64,000 nt of DNA, taken from assembly GCF_029626265.1 (NCBI RefSeq), contig NZ_JARUBN010000001.1:8373001-8437000 (forward strand), read 5' to 3'. A program made the translations under genes and the position numbers. Shown piece by piece: positions 52,902-60,298 of the stretch (positions are counted from its first letter, which is position 1; every line of letters begins with the position of its first letter). The notes under the pieces were generated by a model. That model was not told the DNA's origin. It made no database searches and worked only from the letters and a program-made list of their open reading frames with translations. The DNA comes from Micromonospora sp. WMMD1102 (GTDB lineage: Bacteria > Actinomycetota > Actinomycetes > Mycobacteriales > Micromonosporaceae).

Positions 52902-54104
52902 TCAGCGGCCGGCGGGGCGCAGCCCGAGGGGCTTGCCGAGCAGCGACTCCCGGCGGACCGCGAGCCGGTCCGCCACCGCGCTCAGCGCCCTGGCGGCCGG
53001 CGCCTCCGGCTCGGCGAGGACGACCGGGTCACCGGCGTCGCCGGCCTCGCGTACCCGGGTGTCCAGCGGGATCTGGCCCAGCAGCGGCACCTGTGCGCCG
53101 ATGACCCTGGTCAGCGACGCGGCGACCGTTGCGCCGCCGCCGGAGCCGAAGACCTCCATCCGGGAGCCGTCCGGCAGGTCCAGCCACGACATGTTCTCTA
53201 CCACACCGACCAGCCGCTGGTGGGTCTGCAGGGCGATCCCGCCGGCCCGCTCGGCCACCTCGGCCGCCGCCGTCTGCGGCGTGGTGACCACCAGGATCTC
53301 CGCGTTCGGCAGCAGCTGGGCGAGCGAGATCGCCACGTCCCCGGTGCCCGGCGGCAGGTCCAGCAGGAGTACGTCGAGGTCGCCCCAGTAGACGTCGGCG
53401 AGGAACTGCTGCAACGCGCGGTGCAGCATCGGGCCGCGCCAGACCACCGCCGCGTTGCCGTCGGTGAACATGCCGATCGAGATCACCTTCACCCCGTGCG
53501 CCTGGGGCGGCATGATCATGTCCTCGACCCGGGTCGGCCGGCCCTCGACACCGAGCATCCGGGGCACCGAGTGGCCGTAGATGTCGGCGTCGACGACACC
53601 CACCGAGAGGCCCTTGGCGGCGAGCGAGGCGGCCAGGTTGACAGTGACACTCGACTTGCCGACCCCGCCCTTTCCGCTGGCCACCGCGTAGACCCGGGTA
53701 CGCGAGCCGGGCTGGGCGAACGGGATCACCGGCTCCTGGCTCTGCCCGCCGCCGCGCAGCCGGGACTGGAGCTGCTGCCGCTGCTCCGGGCTCATCACGC
53801 CGAAGTCGATGCTCACCCCGGTCACCCCGGGCACCGCGCCGACCGCGGCGGTGATGTCGGTACGCAGCTTGTCCCGCAACGGGCAGCCGGCGACCGTGAG
53901 CAGCAGCTCCACCCGTACCGTGCCGTCGGCGGCGACCACCGCGGAGCGCACCATGCCGAGGTCGGTGATCGGGCGGCGGATCTCCGGGTCGTCGACGCTG
54001 GCGAGCGCGGCGTGCACCGCCTCCTCGATGGGGCTGGTGGGCCGGGCGGCGGAGTCGGTGCCGGAGGCGGCAGCCTCCTGGCCGGGTACGGCTGGAGCAG
54101 ACAT
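52902..54104 (-). CDS. mrp: Mrp/NBP35 family ATP-binding protein (iron-sulphur cluster carrier)
   Basis: 400 residues from ATG 54104. N-terminal MIP18/DUF59 domain (residues 20-100: ALASVDDPEIRRPITDLGMV) followed by the deviant Walker A SGKGGVGKS at 143-151. Next come DADIYGHSVPRMLG, WGDLDVLLLDLPPGTGD and VVTTPQTAAAEVAERA. Such proteins carry or assemble Fe-S clusters. The CxxC typical of eukaryotic NBP35 is not visible. Corresponds to M. tuberculosis Rv1229c at the end of the same gene block. Confidence 0.94.
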   Translation of the reverse strand: MSAPAVPGQEAAASGTDSAARPTSPIEEAVHAALASVDDPEIRRPITDLGMVRSAVVAADGTVRVELLLTVAGCPLRDKLRTDITAAVGAVPGVTGVSIDFGVMSPEQRQQLQSRLRGGGQSQEPVIPFAQPGSRTRVYAVASGKGGVGKSSVTVNLAASLAAKGLSVGVVDADIYGHSVPRMLGVEGRPTRVEDMIMPPQAHGVKVISIGMFTDGNAAVVWRGPMLHRALQQFLADVYWGDLDVLLLDLPPGTGDVAISLAQLLPNAEILVVTTPQTAAAEVAERAGGIALQTHQRLVGVVENMSWLDLPDGSRMEVFGSGGGATVAASLTRVIGAQVPLLGQIPLDTRVREAGDAGDPVVLAEPEAPAARALSAVADRLAVRRESLLGKPLGLRPAGR

Positions 54105-54286
54105 GTTCGCAATGCTACGTCGCCGGCCGGTCCGGCCGATCGGCCGCACCGGGACAGACGGGAGCGAAGCCGCAGGTCGACCGGGCAGGACGGGGTGGCC
54201 AAAGCCGGTCGTTGCGTCACGAGTGGGGAAATTGGCGATTTGGCGGTAGACGCCGTACCCGTCGTGGTGCGACGATCGTTGAAGTA
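54105..54286 (+). other. possible small RNA region upstream of a T-tailed terminator
   Basis: Between the divergent mrp start and the hairpin at 54287 no reading frame is convincing, yet the terminator polarity is +. A short transcript starting in this stretch and ending at about 54323 is the simplest reading. AT content rises around 54224-54240 (GGGGAAATTGGCGATTTGGC). No known RNA family was recognised. Confidence 0.3.
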
Positions 54287-54323
54287 CGCCGCGCGCCTAG
54301 CCCCTTGAGGCGCGCGGCGTTTT
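54287..54323 (+). terminator. rho-independent terminator with T tract
   Basis: Perfect 12-bp stem CGCCGCGCGCCT (54287-54298) and AGGCGCGCGGCG (54308-54319), loop AGCCCCTTG, followed by TTTT (54320-54323). The T tract is on the + strand side. It is the only hairpin noted in this window that is followed directly by a run of four T. Confidence 0.8.
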
Positions 54324-54460
54324 CGTGCCGGGTTCACGCCGCGCCGGTTACGAACCCGCGGTACCGCGCAATCTGGGGGCCCCGCGATGCCGCGGCCCCG
54401 CGCTCCGGCGGTCGAGGTGCCAAGAGGGCAGGCGGTCCCGTCGGTGATCGAGCCCCACCG

Positions 54461-54513
54461 GGCGCCGGGTCAGCGGCGGCGGCCTTCAGTAGGCGCCGGG
54501 TCAGCGGCGGCGG
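54461..54513. repeat. 22-bp direct repeat
   Basis: GGCGCCGGGTCAGCGGCGGC plus GG at 54461-54482 and 54492-54513. The second copy covers the stop codon of the reverse-strand hypothetical gene. Confidence 0.75.
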
Positions 54514-55022
54514 ACCCGGTGCAGCCGGAACGGCCGGCGGGTCTGCCGGACCGGGGCGGCCCCCCGAGGCGGGGCGGCGAGCGAGTCGTCCGGCAGGGTC
54601 TGCCCGGCGGCCAGCGGCGGCCCGGCCGGGGCGAGCCGGCTGAGCACACAGTCGGCGGTCCACCGCTGGGCCAGCTCGGCCGGGCTGCCGGAGGCGTTGA
54701 GCCGCTTGGCCGCCACCTGGAGGGCCACGCTCGCCCACTGCTCGCCGTCCGGTGCGATCCGGGTCACCTCGGCCGGCCAGGTGACGATCCGCCCGCCGTG
54801 GTCGCCGCGCAGGGTCACGAGCGCGGTCGCCGCCTCGGCCAGTCCCGGTGCGGACTGCTCGCCCGGACCGCTCACCAGGTAGAGGACGCCGTCGAGGGGG
54901 ACGCACCAGAGCGCGACCGGCGACCGGTCGCCGACCGCCACCCAGGCCACCGCGGCCTTCTTCACCGCCTCCGCCACCAGCGGCGGGACCGTCGCCTCCT
55001 GCTCCTGCGTCACATCCCGCAT
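54501..55022 (-). CDS. conserved hypothetical protein
   Basis: 173 residues from ATG 55022 (or GTG 55013, which overlaps the stop of the HAD gene as GTGA). VPPLVAEAVKKAAVAWVAVG, SPVALWCVPLDGVLYLVSGP and GEQSAPGLAEAATALVTLRG suggest a split-barrel fold of the pyridoxamine-oxidase superfamily, but no cofactor motif is clear. The C-terminus is basic and Pro/Arg rich. Co-transcribed with the HAD hydrolase. Confidence 0.68.
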   Translation of the reverse strand: MRDVTQEQEATVPPLVAEAVKKAAVAWVAVGDRSPVALWCVPLDGVLYLVSGPGEQSAPGLAEAATALVTLRGDHGGRIVTWPAEVTRIAPDGEQWASVALQVAAKRLNASGSPAELAQRWTADCVLSRLAPAGPPLAAGQTLPDDSLAAPPRGAAPVRQTRRPFRLHRVRRR

Positions 55023-55897
55023 CCTGCCCCACCCGGGACCGGCACGGAACCCGCCGGCTCCGAACCGGGCCGGTCGGACCCGGACCCGGGCACGGGTACG
55101 TCGAGCAGCCCGGGTACCTCGGTCAGCGAGGCGAGCGCCGGACCGGTCCAGCCACGGTCCCGGTCGAAGACGAGGTGGTTGTCGAGGTCGGCGGCGGCCA
55201 GCCGGACGGCGGTCATCCCGGCCAGGGTGGCGCCGGTGAGCTCCTGGCTGCCCCCGTCACCGACGTAGAGGCAGTCGCCCGGGGCGACGCCGAGCCGGTG
55301 ACAGGCGGCGAGGTAGATCGCCGGATCGGGTTTGCAGCGGCCGACCTGCACCGAGAGGACCCAGGCGTCGAGCAGCGGCGCGACCGGCAGCTGCGGCAGG
55401 AACGCGGGAAGCTCGTGGGTACAGTCGCTGACCAGGGCGGTCCGGGCACCACGGCGGCGTACCGCGCGCAGCACCGTCACCGCCTCCGGGCGGAGCCGGG
55501 TGTCGGCGCGTACCGCCCGCACCCGGGCCTCGACGGCGGCGCGCAGGTCGGCGGCGGAGGGTCGGGCGCCGGCCTGGGCGCAGACCCAGCGCATGGTCTC
55601 GGTGGCGTCGCCGAGCGCCCCGCTGGCCCGCAGGTAGAACGACCGGTCGAGCACCTCGACCAGCGCCTCCACGGCACAGCCGAGCAGCGCGGCGACCAGC
55701 GCGTGTTGCCGGCCCCGCCGGCTGGCGCAGGTGAGGGTGCCGAAAAAATCGAAGAGCACCGCCCGGTACGCGGGCGCGCGTCGCCCGTCGTCCCGGTCCA
55801 CCACCCCGTCGCCCCGGTCGGTCGGGGTGGCCGGTCGGGGTTGGACTTCGAGGGCGGAGCGGGGGTCTGTCGGGGAGGAGAACCGGTATGCGGGCAT
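55010..55897 (-). CDS. HAD family hydrolase
   Basis: 295 residues from ATG 55897 (GGAGG about 10 bp upstream). HAD motif I FDFFGTLT has Phe where the second catalytic Asp of DxD is usual, i.e. Asp-Phe-Phe-Gly-Thr as in dehalogenase-like members. Motif II is VSDCTHELP, motif III KPDPAIYLAACHRLG, motif IV VGDGGSQELTGATLAG. An alpha-helical cap lies at about 60-140. Substrate unknown. Overlaps the next gene by 13 bp. Confidence 0.86.
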   Translation of the reverse strand: MPAYRFSSPTDPRSALEVQPRPATPTDRGDGVVDRDDGRRAPAYRAVLFDFFGTLTCASRRGRQHALVAALLGCAVEALVEVLDRSFYLRASGALGDATETMRWVCAQAGARPSAADLRAAVEARVRAVRADTRLRPEAVTVLRAVRRRGARTALVSDCTHELPAFLPQLPVAPLLDAWVLSVQVGRCKPDPAIYLAACHRLGVAPGDCLYVGDGGSQELTGATLAGMTAVRLAAADLDNHLVFDRDRGWTGPALASLTEVPGLLDVPVPGSGSDRPGSEPAGSVPVPGGAGCGM

Positions 55898-56000
55898 GGG
55901 GGAGCAGGCCTCCGGAACCGGGTGGAGCGGGGCGCGATCGGACGATCGTAACGACTTGTCGATCAGATGGTGGCCCGCCGTGACATGTGAGGATTTTTCC

Positions 56001-56999
56001 GTGCCTTCCGCCGTAGCGCCGCCGCGTGCCCCGATCGATCCGCTGAGCATCGGCGCGGTCGCGGTCGCCATCGCGGCGGTCGCGTCGTCGGCGCCACTCA
56101 TCGCGTTCGCCGCCGCTCCCGCGCTGGCCATCGCCTTCTGGCGCAACTTCCTCGCGCTCGTGGTACTGGGGCCGATCGCGCTCTACCGCCGTCGGGCCGA
56201 GCTGCGGGCGCTGACCACCGGTGCGGGGCGCCGGACCGCCGGCTACTGCGTACTCGCCGGTCTCGCCCTGGCGGTGCACTTCGCCGCCTGGATGCCGAGC
56301 GTCCAGTTGACGTCGGTGGCCGCCGCCACGGCCCTGGTGGTCACCCAGCCGGTCTGGCAGGGCCTGATCGCGCTCGGCCAGGGCCGGCGGCTCTCCATGC
56401 TCGCCTGGCTCGGCATCGGCCTGGCGGTGGCCGGGGCGATCTGGGCGGTCGGCGCCGACTTCGGGGTCTCCGGTCGGGCCGTCGCCGGTGACCTGCTCGC
56501 GATCGCCGGTGGCATGGCGGCGGCGGTCTACACCGCCCTCGGAGAACGGGTCCGGAGCACCATCAGCACGGTCGGCTACACCACCGTCTGCTACGGGGTC
56601 TGCGCGGCGGCGCTGCTGGTGGTCTGCCTGGCCGGCGGAGTACGCCTCGGCGGCTACGACCCCGGCACCTGGCTCGCCGTACTCGGGCTGGTGGTCGGGG
56701 CCCAACTGCTCGGGCACACCATGTTCAACTACGCGCTGCGCCGGATCTCGGCGACCACGATCAGCGTGCTCTTCCTGCTCGAGGCGCCCGGTGCCGCACT
56801 GCTGGCCTGGGCGTGGCTGGGCCAGGTGCCCCGGGCGGCCGCCCTGCCGGGACTGCTCCTGCTGCTCGCCGGGGTCGCCGTCGTGCTGCACGGCGAGGCC
56901 CGGACCGCCGCCCGGCGCCCCGGGGCAGGAAGAACACCGCTGCCCGCCCCGCCGGAGGCGGGCACCCCGCCGGCGGGGCGGGGGCCTGGCCGGCCGTAG
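56001..56999 (+). CDS. EamA/DMT family transporter
   Basis: 332 residues from GTG 56001 (GTGAGGA 8 bp upstream). Ten predicted membrane helices in two EamA repeats; the first begins PAVAFWRN-like (LAIAFWRNFLALVVLGPIAL), and the second contains GHTMFNYALRRISATTISVL and LLEAPGAALLAWAWLGQVP, both characteristic. The tail is a short Pro/Gly-rich stretch. Exporter or metabolite transporter of unknown substrate in the cell membrane. Confidence 0.9.
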   Translation: MPSAVAPPRAPIDPLSIGAVAVAIAAVASSAPLIAFAAAPALAIAFWRNFLALVVLGPIALYRRRAELRALTTGAGRRTAGYCVLAGLALAVHFAAWMPSVQLTSVAAATALVVTQPVWQGLIALGQGRRLSMLAWLGIGLAVAGAIWAVGADFGVSGRAVAGDLLAIAGGMAAAVYTALGERVRSTISTVGYTTVCYGVCAAALLVVCLAGGVRLGGYDPGTWLAVLGLVVGAQLLGHTMFNYALRRISATTISVLFLLEAPGAALLAWAWLGQVPRAAALPGLLLLLAGVAVVLHGEARTAARRPGAGRTPLPAPPEAGTPPAGRGPGRP

Positions 57000-57000
57000 C

Positions 57001-57465
57001 TCAGCCCGAGGTGCTCGCGGTGGTGGCGAAGAGCACGCCCATGAAACCCAGGTAGGCGAGGAAGAAGAGCAGGCCCAGGGCGACCAGTCCGAGGGAGACC
57101 CAGCCGAGCACCAGACCGGCGGTGGCGAAGCCGCTGCCCTCCTCGCCGGTCGCCTGGATCTCGGTGCGTGCCTTCTTCGCCAGGTAGATCGCGACCCCGC
57201 CGACGAGCTGGCAGCTGAACAGGGCGACGATCCCGGTGACCAGGGCGGCGATCGCCATCCCGTTCGTCGGCCGGCGCACCACGTACGGGTAGCCGGGGTG
57301 GCCCGGCGCCCACCCGGCGTGTCCCGGGGCCCAACCGGGCTGCCCGGCGGCACCCGGGGTGGGCGTGTGGACGGTCGGGTCGCCGGTGAGTGCGGCCGGC
57401 TCACCCGCCTGCTCAACCGGGGCGGCGGTGTGTTCGGACGGGTTGCCGGTACTGCCTGAAGTCAC
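57001..57465 (-). CDS. DUF4190 domain-containing membrane protein (paralogue 1)
   Basis: 154 residues. N-terminal Pro/Gly/Thr-rich tail with GWAPGHAGWAPGHPGYPYV, then two membrane helices: NGMAIAALVTGIVALFSCQL and FATAGLVLGWVSLGLVALGL, separated by the DUF4190 linker KKARTEIQATGEEGSG. Function unknown; the fold recalls small envelope proteins with a proline-rich cytoplasmic tail. Adjacent to paralogue 2. Confidence 0.84.
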   Translation of the reverse strand: MTSGSTGNPSEHTAAPVEQAGEPAALTGDPTVHTPTPGAAGQPGWAPGHAGWAPGHPGYPYVVRRPTNGMAIAALVTGIVALFSCQLVGGVAIYLAKKARTEIQATGEEGSGFATAGLVLGWVSLGLVALGLLFFLAYLGFMGVLFATTASTSG

Positions 57466-57489
57466 GGCGTCTCCTCATCGGTCCGATGC

Positions 57490-58059
57490 TCAGTAGCCGC
57501 TGTCGTACGACGACGACGGTTGGTTGGCCAGCCAGACGAAGAAGATCACGATGGCGATGGTGGCGAGTACCGCGATGGCGGTGGAGATCCAGCCGACGAT
57601 GATGCCGGCCTTGGCGAAGCCCTCGCCGCTCTCGCCGCGCTCGCGGATCTGCTTGCTGGCGACGTGCCCCATGATCGCGCCGACGGCACCGAGGTAGCCG
57701 CCCAGCCCGTAACCGCAGAGCCCGAGCGCGCCCACGATGGCGACCACCATCGCGGCGATCGACAGGCCGTTCGTCGACGGCCCCGGGGTGGCGACCGGGT
57801 ACCCGGGCGGCGGATAGCCGGGAGCCATCACCGGCTGGCCGCTGATCGGATCGGTGGCCGCGGGGTAGGCCTGGTTCGGGTAGCCGGGGTCGGCCGCCGG
57901 GTATCCGGGCTGGTACGGCTGGGCGGAGGTGGCGGCCTGCACCGTCGGGTCCTGGTACATGGGCTGGTAGCCCTGATCCTGCGGGCCCGTGGGTTGCGCC
58001 GGTGGCTGCGCCTGCCAGGACGGATCGCCGGAGTAGCCGCTCTGCTGGGGGTCGGTCAT
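57490..58059 (-). CDS. DUF4190 domain-containing membrane protein (paralogue 2)
   Basis: 189 residues from ATG 58059. A long Tyr/Pro/Gln/Gly tail (SGYSGDPSWQAQPPAQPTGP; QPYQPGYPAADPGYPNQAYP) leads to two membrane helices: NGLSIAAMVVAIVGALGLCG and GIIVGWISTAIAVLATIAIV, with the DUF4190 linker GHVASKQIRERGESGEGFAK. It lies 24 bp upstream of paralogue 1 and is probably co-transcribed with it. Confidence 0.86.
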   Translation of the reverse strand: MTDPQQSGYSGDPSWQAQPPAQPTGPQDQGYQPMYQDPTVQAATSAQPYQPGYPAADPGYPNQAYPAATDPISGQPVMAPGYPPPGYPVATPGPSTNGLSIAAMVVAIVGALGLCGYGLGGYLGAVGAIMGHVASKQIRERGESGEGFAKAGIIVGWISTAIAVLATIAIVIFFVWLANQPSSSYDSGY

Positions 58060-58388
58060 TCGAGGTCTCTCAGTTCGTCCGGACGGATGCGTCGTCAGGG
58101 TAGTCGGCGCCCGCCAGATCGGCGCCCCCATATCGAGGCCACGCCCGCCCGGCCCGTGCCCCCGGTGGTGCGCTGGCCGTGCCACGGCGGTGCGGCGTTG
58201 CCCGTAGCGACTTGACCGGGCAGGATCGCGGCATGGTATTCGACGCGCGTGCCGGGGACAGATCCGGAAATCGGCCTCGTCGGGACGCCACGCGCCCCGC
58301 GCTGGCCCGCCGGCCCCGTAACGGCTCGCAGGGCACCGTTACACAGAGCAACGACCGGTCGGAAGCGCCGGAGGCCGACACCGAACCG
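58060..58388. other. 329-bp divergent region before the SDR gene
   Basis: Promoter region for the DUF4190 pair (-) and the SDR gene (+). If the SDR starts at the upstream ATG 58233 (AGGA 8 bp before it), the right half is coding for a basic, disordered extension. Nothing else is evident. Confidence 0.4.
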
Positions 58389-59150
58389 GTGACGATGCGG
58401 CTGGACGGCCGGGTGGCTCTGGTCACCGGTGCCGGCAGCGCGGACGGGATCGGGTACGCGACCGCCCGCCGACTCACCGCCCTCGGTGCCCGGGTGGCGA
58501 TCGTCTCGACCACCCGGCGGATCCACGACCGGGCCAGTGAGCTGGGCGTGACGGGGTTCGTCGCCGACCTGACCGACGAGGCCGAGGTCGGCGCGCTGGC
58601 CGACGCCATCGTCGAGCAGCTCGGCGACGTTGAGGTGCTGGTCAACAACGCCGGACTGGCGAGCCGGGCAAGCCCCGAGGTGCTCCGGCCGGTGGCCCAG
58701 CTCAGCTACGACGAGTGGCACCGCGAGATCGAACGCAACCTGAACACCGCCTTCCTGTGCAGTCGGGCGTTCATCGGCGGGATGGCCGAACGGGGTTGGG
58801 GGCGGATCGTCAACCTCGCCGCCACCGCCGGCCCGGTGAACGCCCTGCCCACCGAGGCGGCGTACGCGGCGGCGAAGGCGGGCGTGGTCGGGCTGACCAG
58901 GGCACTCGCGATGGAGATGATCGCCGACGGGGTGACCGTCAACGCGGTCGCGCCGGGCACCATCTACACGGCGGCGTCCACGATGGCCGAGCTGAAGCAG
59001 GGGCTCGGCACCCCGGTCGGCCGTCCCGGCACCCCGGACGAGGTCGCCGCCGCGATCGCCTTCCTCTGCTCGCCGGCCGCCTCGTACATCACCGGGCAGA
59101 TGCTGGTGGTGGACGGCGGCAACAGTGTGCGGGAGGCGGAGTACCGGTAA
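58389..59150 (+). CDS. SDR family oxidoreductase
   Basis: About 253 residues from GTG 58389, where family similarity begins ([12 protein letters not shown]); an ATG at 58233 would add 52 residues. The cofactor loop [10 protein letters not shown] has two extra residues compared with TGxxxGxG. NNAG and the YAAAK pair (catalytic Tyr and Lys) are intact. The position of the catalytic Ser, 13 residues before the Tyr, is Thr ([17 protein letters not shown]). The C-terminal [18 protein letters not shown] is typical. NAD(P)-dependent reductase, substrate unknown. Confidence 0.88.
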   Translation: MTMRLDGRVALVTGAGSADGIGYATARRLTALGARVAIVSTTRRIHDRASELGVTGFVADLTDEAEVGALADAIVEQLGDVEVLVNNAGLASRASPEVLRPVAQLSYDEWHREIERNLNTAFLCSRAFIGGMAERGWGRIVNLAATAGPVNALPTEAAYAAAKAGVVGLTRALAMEMIADGVTVNAVAPGTIYTAASTMAELKQGLGTPVGRPGTPDEVAAAIAFLCSPAASYITGQMLVVDGGNSVREAEYR

Positions 59151-59161
59151 CGACAGTCGCC

Positions 59162-59602
59162 TCAGTAGGCGCCGCCGTCACCCTCCGAGCCGGCCCAGCC
59201 GAGCAGGGCGAGCCAGCCGCAGCAGGCGATCAGATAGAGCGCGGTGAAGACGTAGCTGAGGATCAGCCCCCAGGTGGCCAGCTGGCCGCCCTGTTCGCCG
59301 GTGCGGCTGATCTGCCGCCGGGCGAGGTGCCCGAGCACGATGCCGGCCGGCGCGAAGACGAAGGCGAAGACCAGGGAGAGGATCGCCAGCAGGTTGTACC
59401 CGGACGACCCGCCCGGCTGCCCCGGCTGCCCGTACTCGCCCGGTTGGCCGTACTGACCCGGTTGGCCGTACTGACCCGGTTGGCCGTACTGGCCGTGGGA
59501 GCCGGGCTGGTCGTACTGGCCGGGACGGTCGCCGGGGGCGGGCGGGGGCTGCCCCGGGGACCCCTGCGGGTCCTGCGGCTCACCCGGCCAGGGGTTGCTC
59601 AT
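59162..59602 (-). CDS. DUF4190-type membrane protein with YGQPGQ repeats (paralogue 3)
   Basis: 146 residues from ATG 59602 (GAGGAGGG upstream). The tail has four to five copies of the hexapeptide GQYGQP, encoded by near-perfect 18-bp repeats (about 59439-59500). Two helices ([20 protein letters not shown], and [20 protein letters not shown]) flank the linker [17 protein letters not shown]. Same architecture as the two paralogues 1-2 kb away. Confidence 0.84.
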   Translation of the reverse strand: MSNPWPGEPQDPQGSPGQPPPAPGDRPGQYDQPGSHGQYGQPGQYGQPGQYGQPGEYGQPGQPGGSSGYNLLAILSLVFAFVFAPAGIVLGHLARRQISRTGEQGGQLATWGLILSYVFTALYLIACCGWLALLGWAGSEGDGGAY

Positions 59603-59668
59603 GGCGTTGCCCTCCTCACCCGGGACGCTACCGGCCGGCACCGGTTCGCGGGCCGAGGTCGGCGATGA

Positions 59669-59750
59669 TGCACCCGCCAGATGGCGGAGAGGTGCACCCG
59701 CCAGGTGGCGGAGAGGTGGGGAGAGGTGCTCCCGCCGGGGGGAGGAGAGG
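59669..59750. repeat. 24-bp minisatellite
   Basis: TGCACCCGCCAGATGGCGGA plus GAGG at 59669 and 59693, a truncated 10-bp copy at 59717, and a diverged copy at 59727. Each unit has an internal CCGCCA/TGGCGG inverted repeat. It fills the gap upstream of paralogue 3 and past the CoA-binding gene. Confidence 0.75.
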
Positions 59751-59784
59751 CGGCGCAGAGCCGGTCGGCTTCGGTCGGGACTGG

Positions 59785-60189
59785 TCAGGCTCGCCGGGAC
59801 AGGCCGGCGGCGCGTTCCACCACCAGGCAGCGGTCCTCGACGTAGTCGATGCCGGCCTCCTCGGCGATCCGCCGGGCCTCGGCCGAGACGATGCCGAGTT
59901 GCAGCCAGACCGCCGGGGCGCCGATCGCGACCGCCTCGCGGACCACCTCCACCGCATGCTCGGCCGGCCGGAACACGTCGACCAGGTCCACCGGGTGCGG
60001 GATCTCGGCGAGCGAGCGGTAGACCCGCTCCCCGAAGAGTTCGTCCGCCTCCGGGTTGACCGGAATGATCCGCCAGCCGTACCGCTGCATCTGCGCCGGC
60101 ACGCTGTGCGCCGGCTTGGCGGGGTTCCGGGAGGCGCCGACGACGGCGATCACGCCGGCCTCGGCCAGGATCTGCTGAGCGCTACGCAC
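59785..60189 (-). CDS. CoA-binding domain protein (YccU-like)
   Basis: 134 residues, a single Rossmann CoA-binding domain: [60 protein letters not shown] and [20 protein letters not shown]. Complete and of normal length. Stand-alone members are of unknown function, probably binding CoA or an acyl-CoA in the cytosol. Confidence 0.9.
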   Translation of the reverse strand: MRSAQQILAEAGVIAVVGASRNPAKPAHSVPAQMQRYGWRIIPVNPEADELFGERVYRSLAEIPHPVDLVDVFRPAEHAVEVVREAVAIGAPAVWLQLGIVSAEARRIAEEAGIDYVEDRCLVVERAAGLSRRA

Positions 60190-60298
60190 CTCGCGACTGT
60201 AGCTCGGCCGCCGACCCGGCCGGCCGCACCCGGTCAGAGCCGCCGGCCCGGTCGAACCGCACCCGGTCGGAGCCGCCGACCCGGCTGGCCGCAGTCGG

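Noticed and set aside
54287..54323. Idea that the hairpin is part of the actinobacterial 6C RNA
   Set aside because: The loop has only four consecutive C and there is no second C-rich stem, so it does not meet the description of that RNA.
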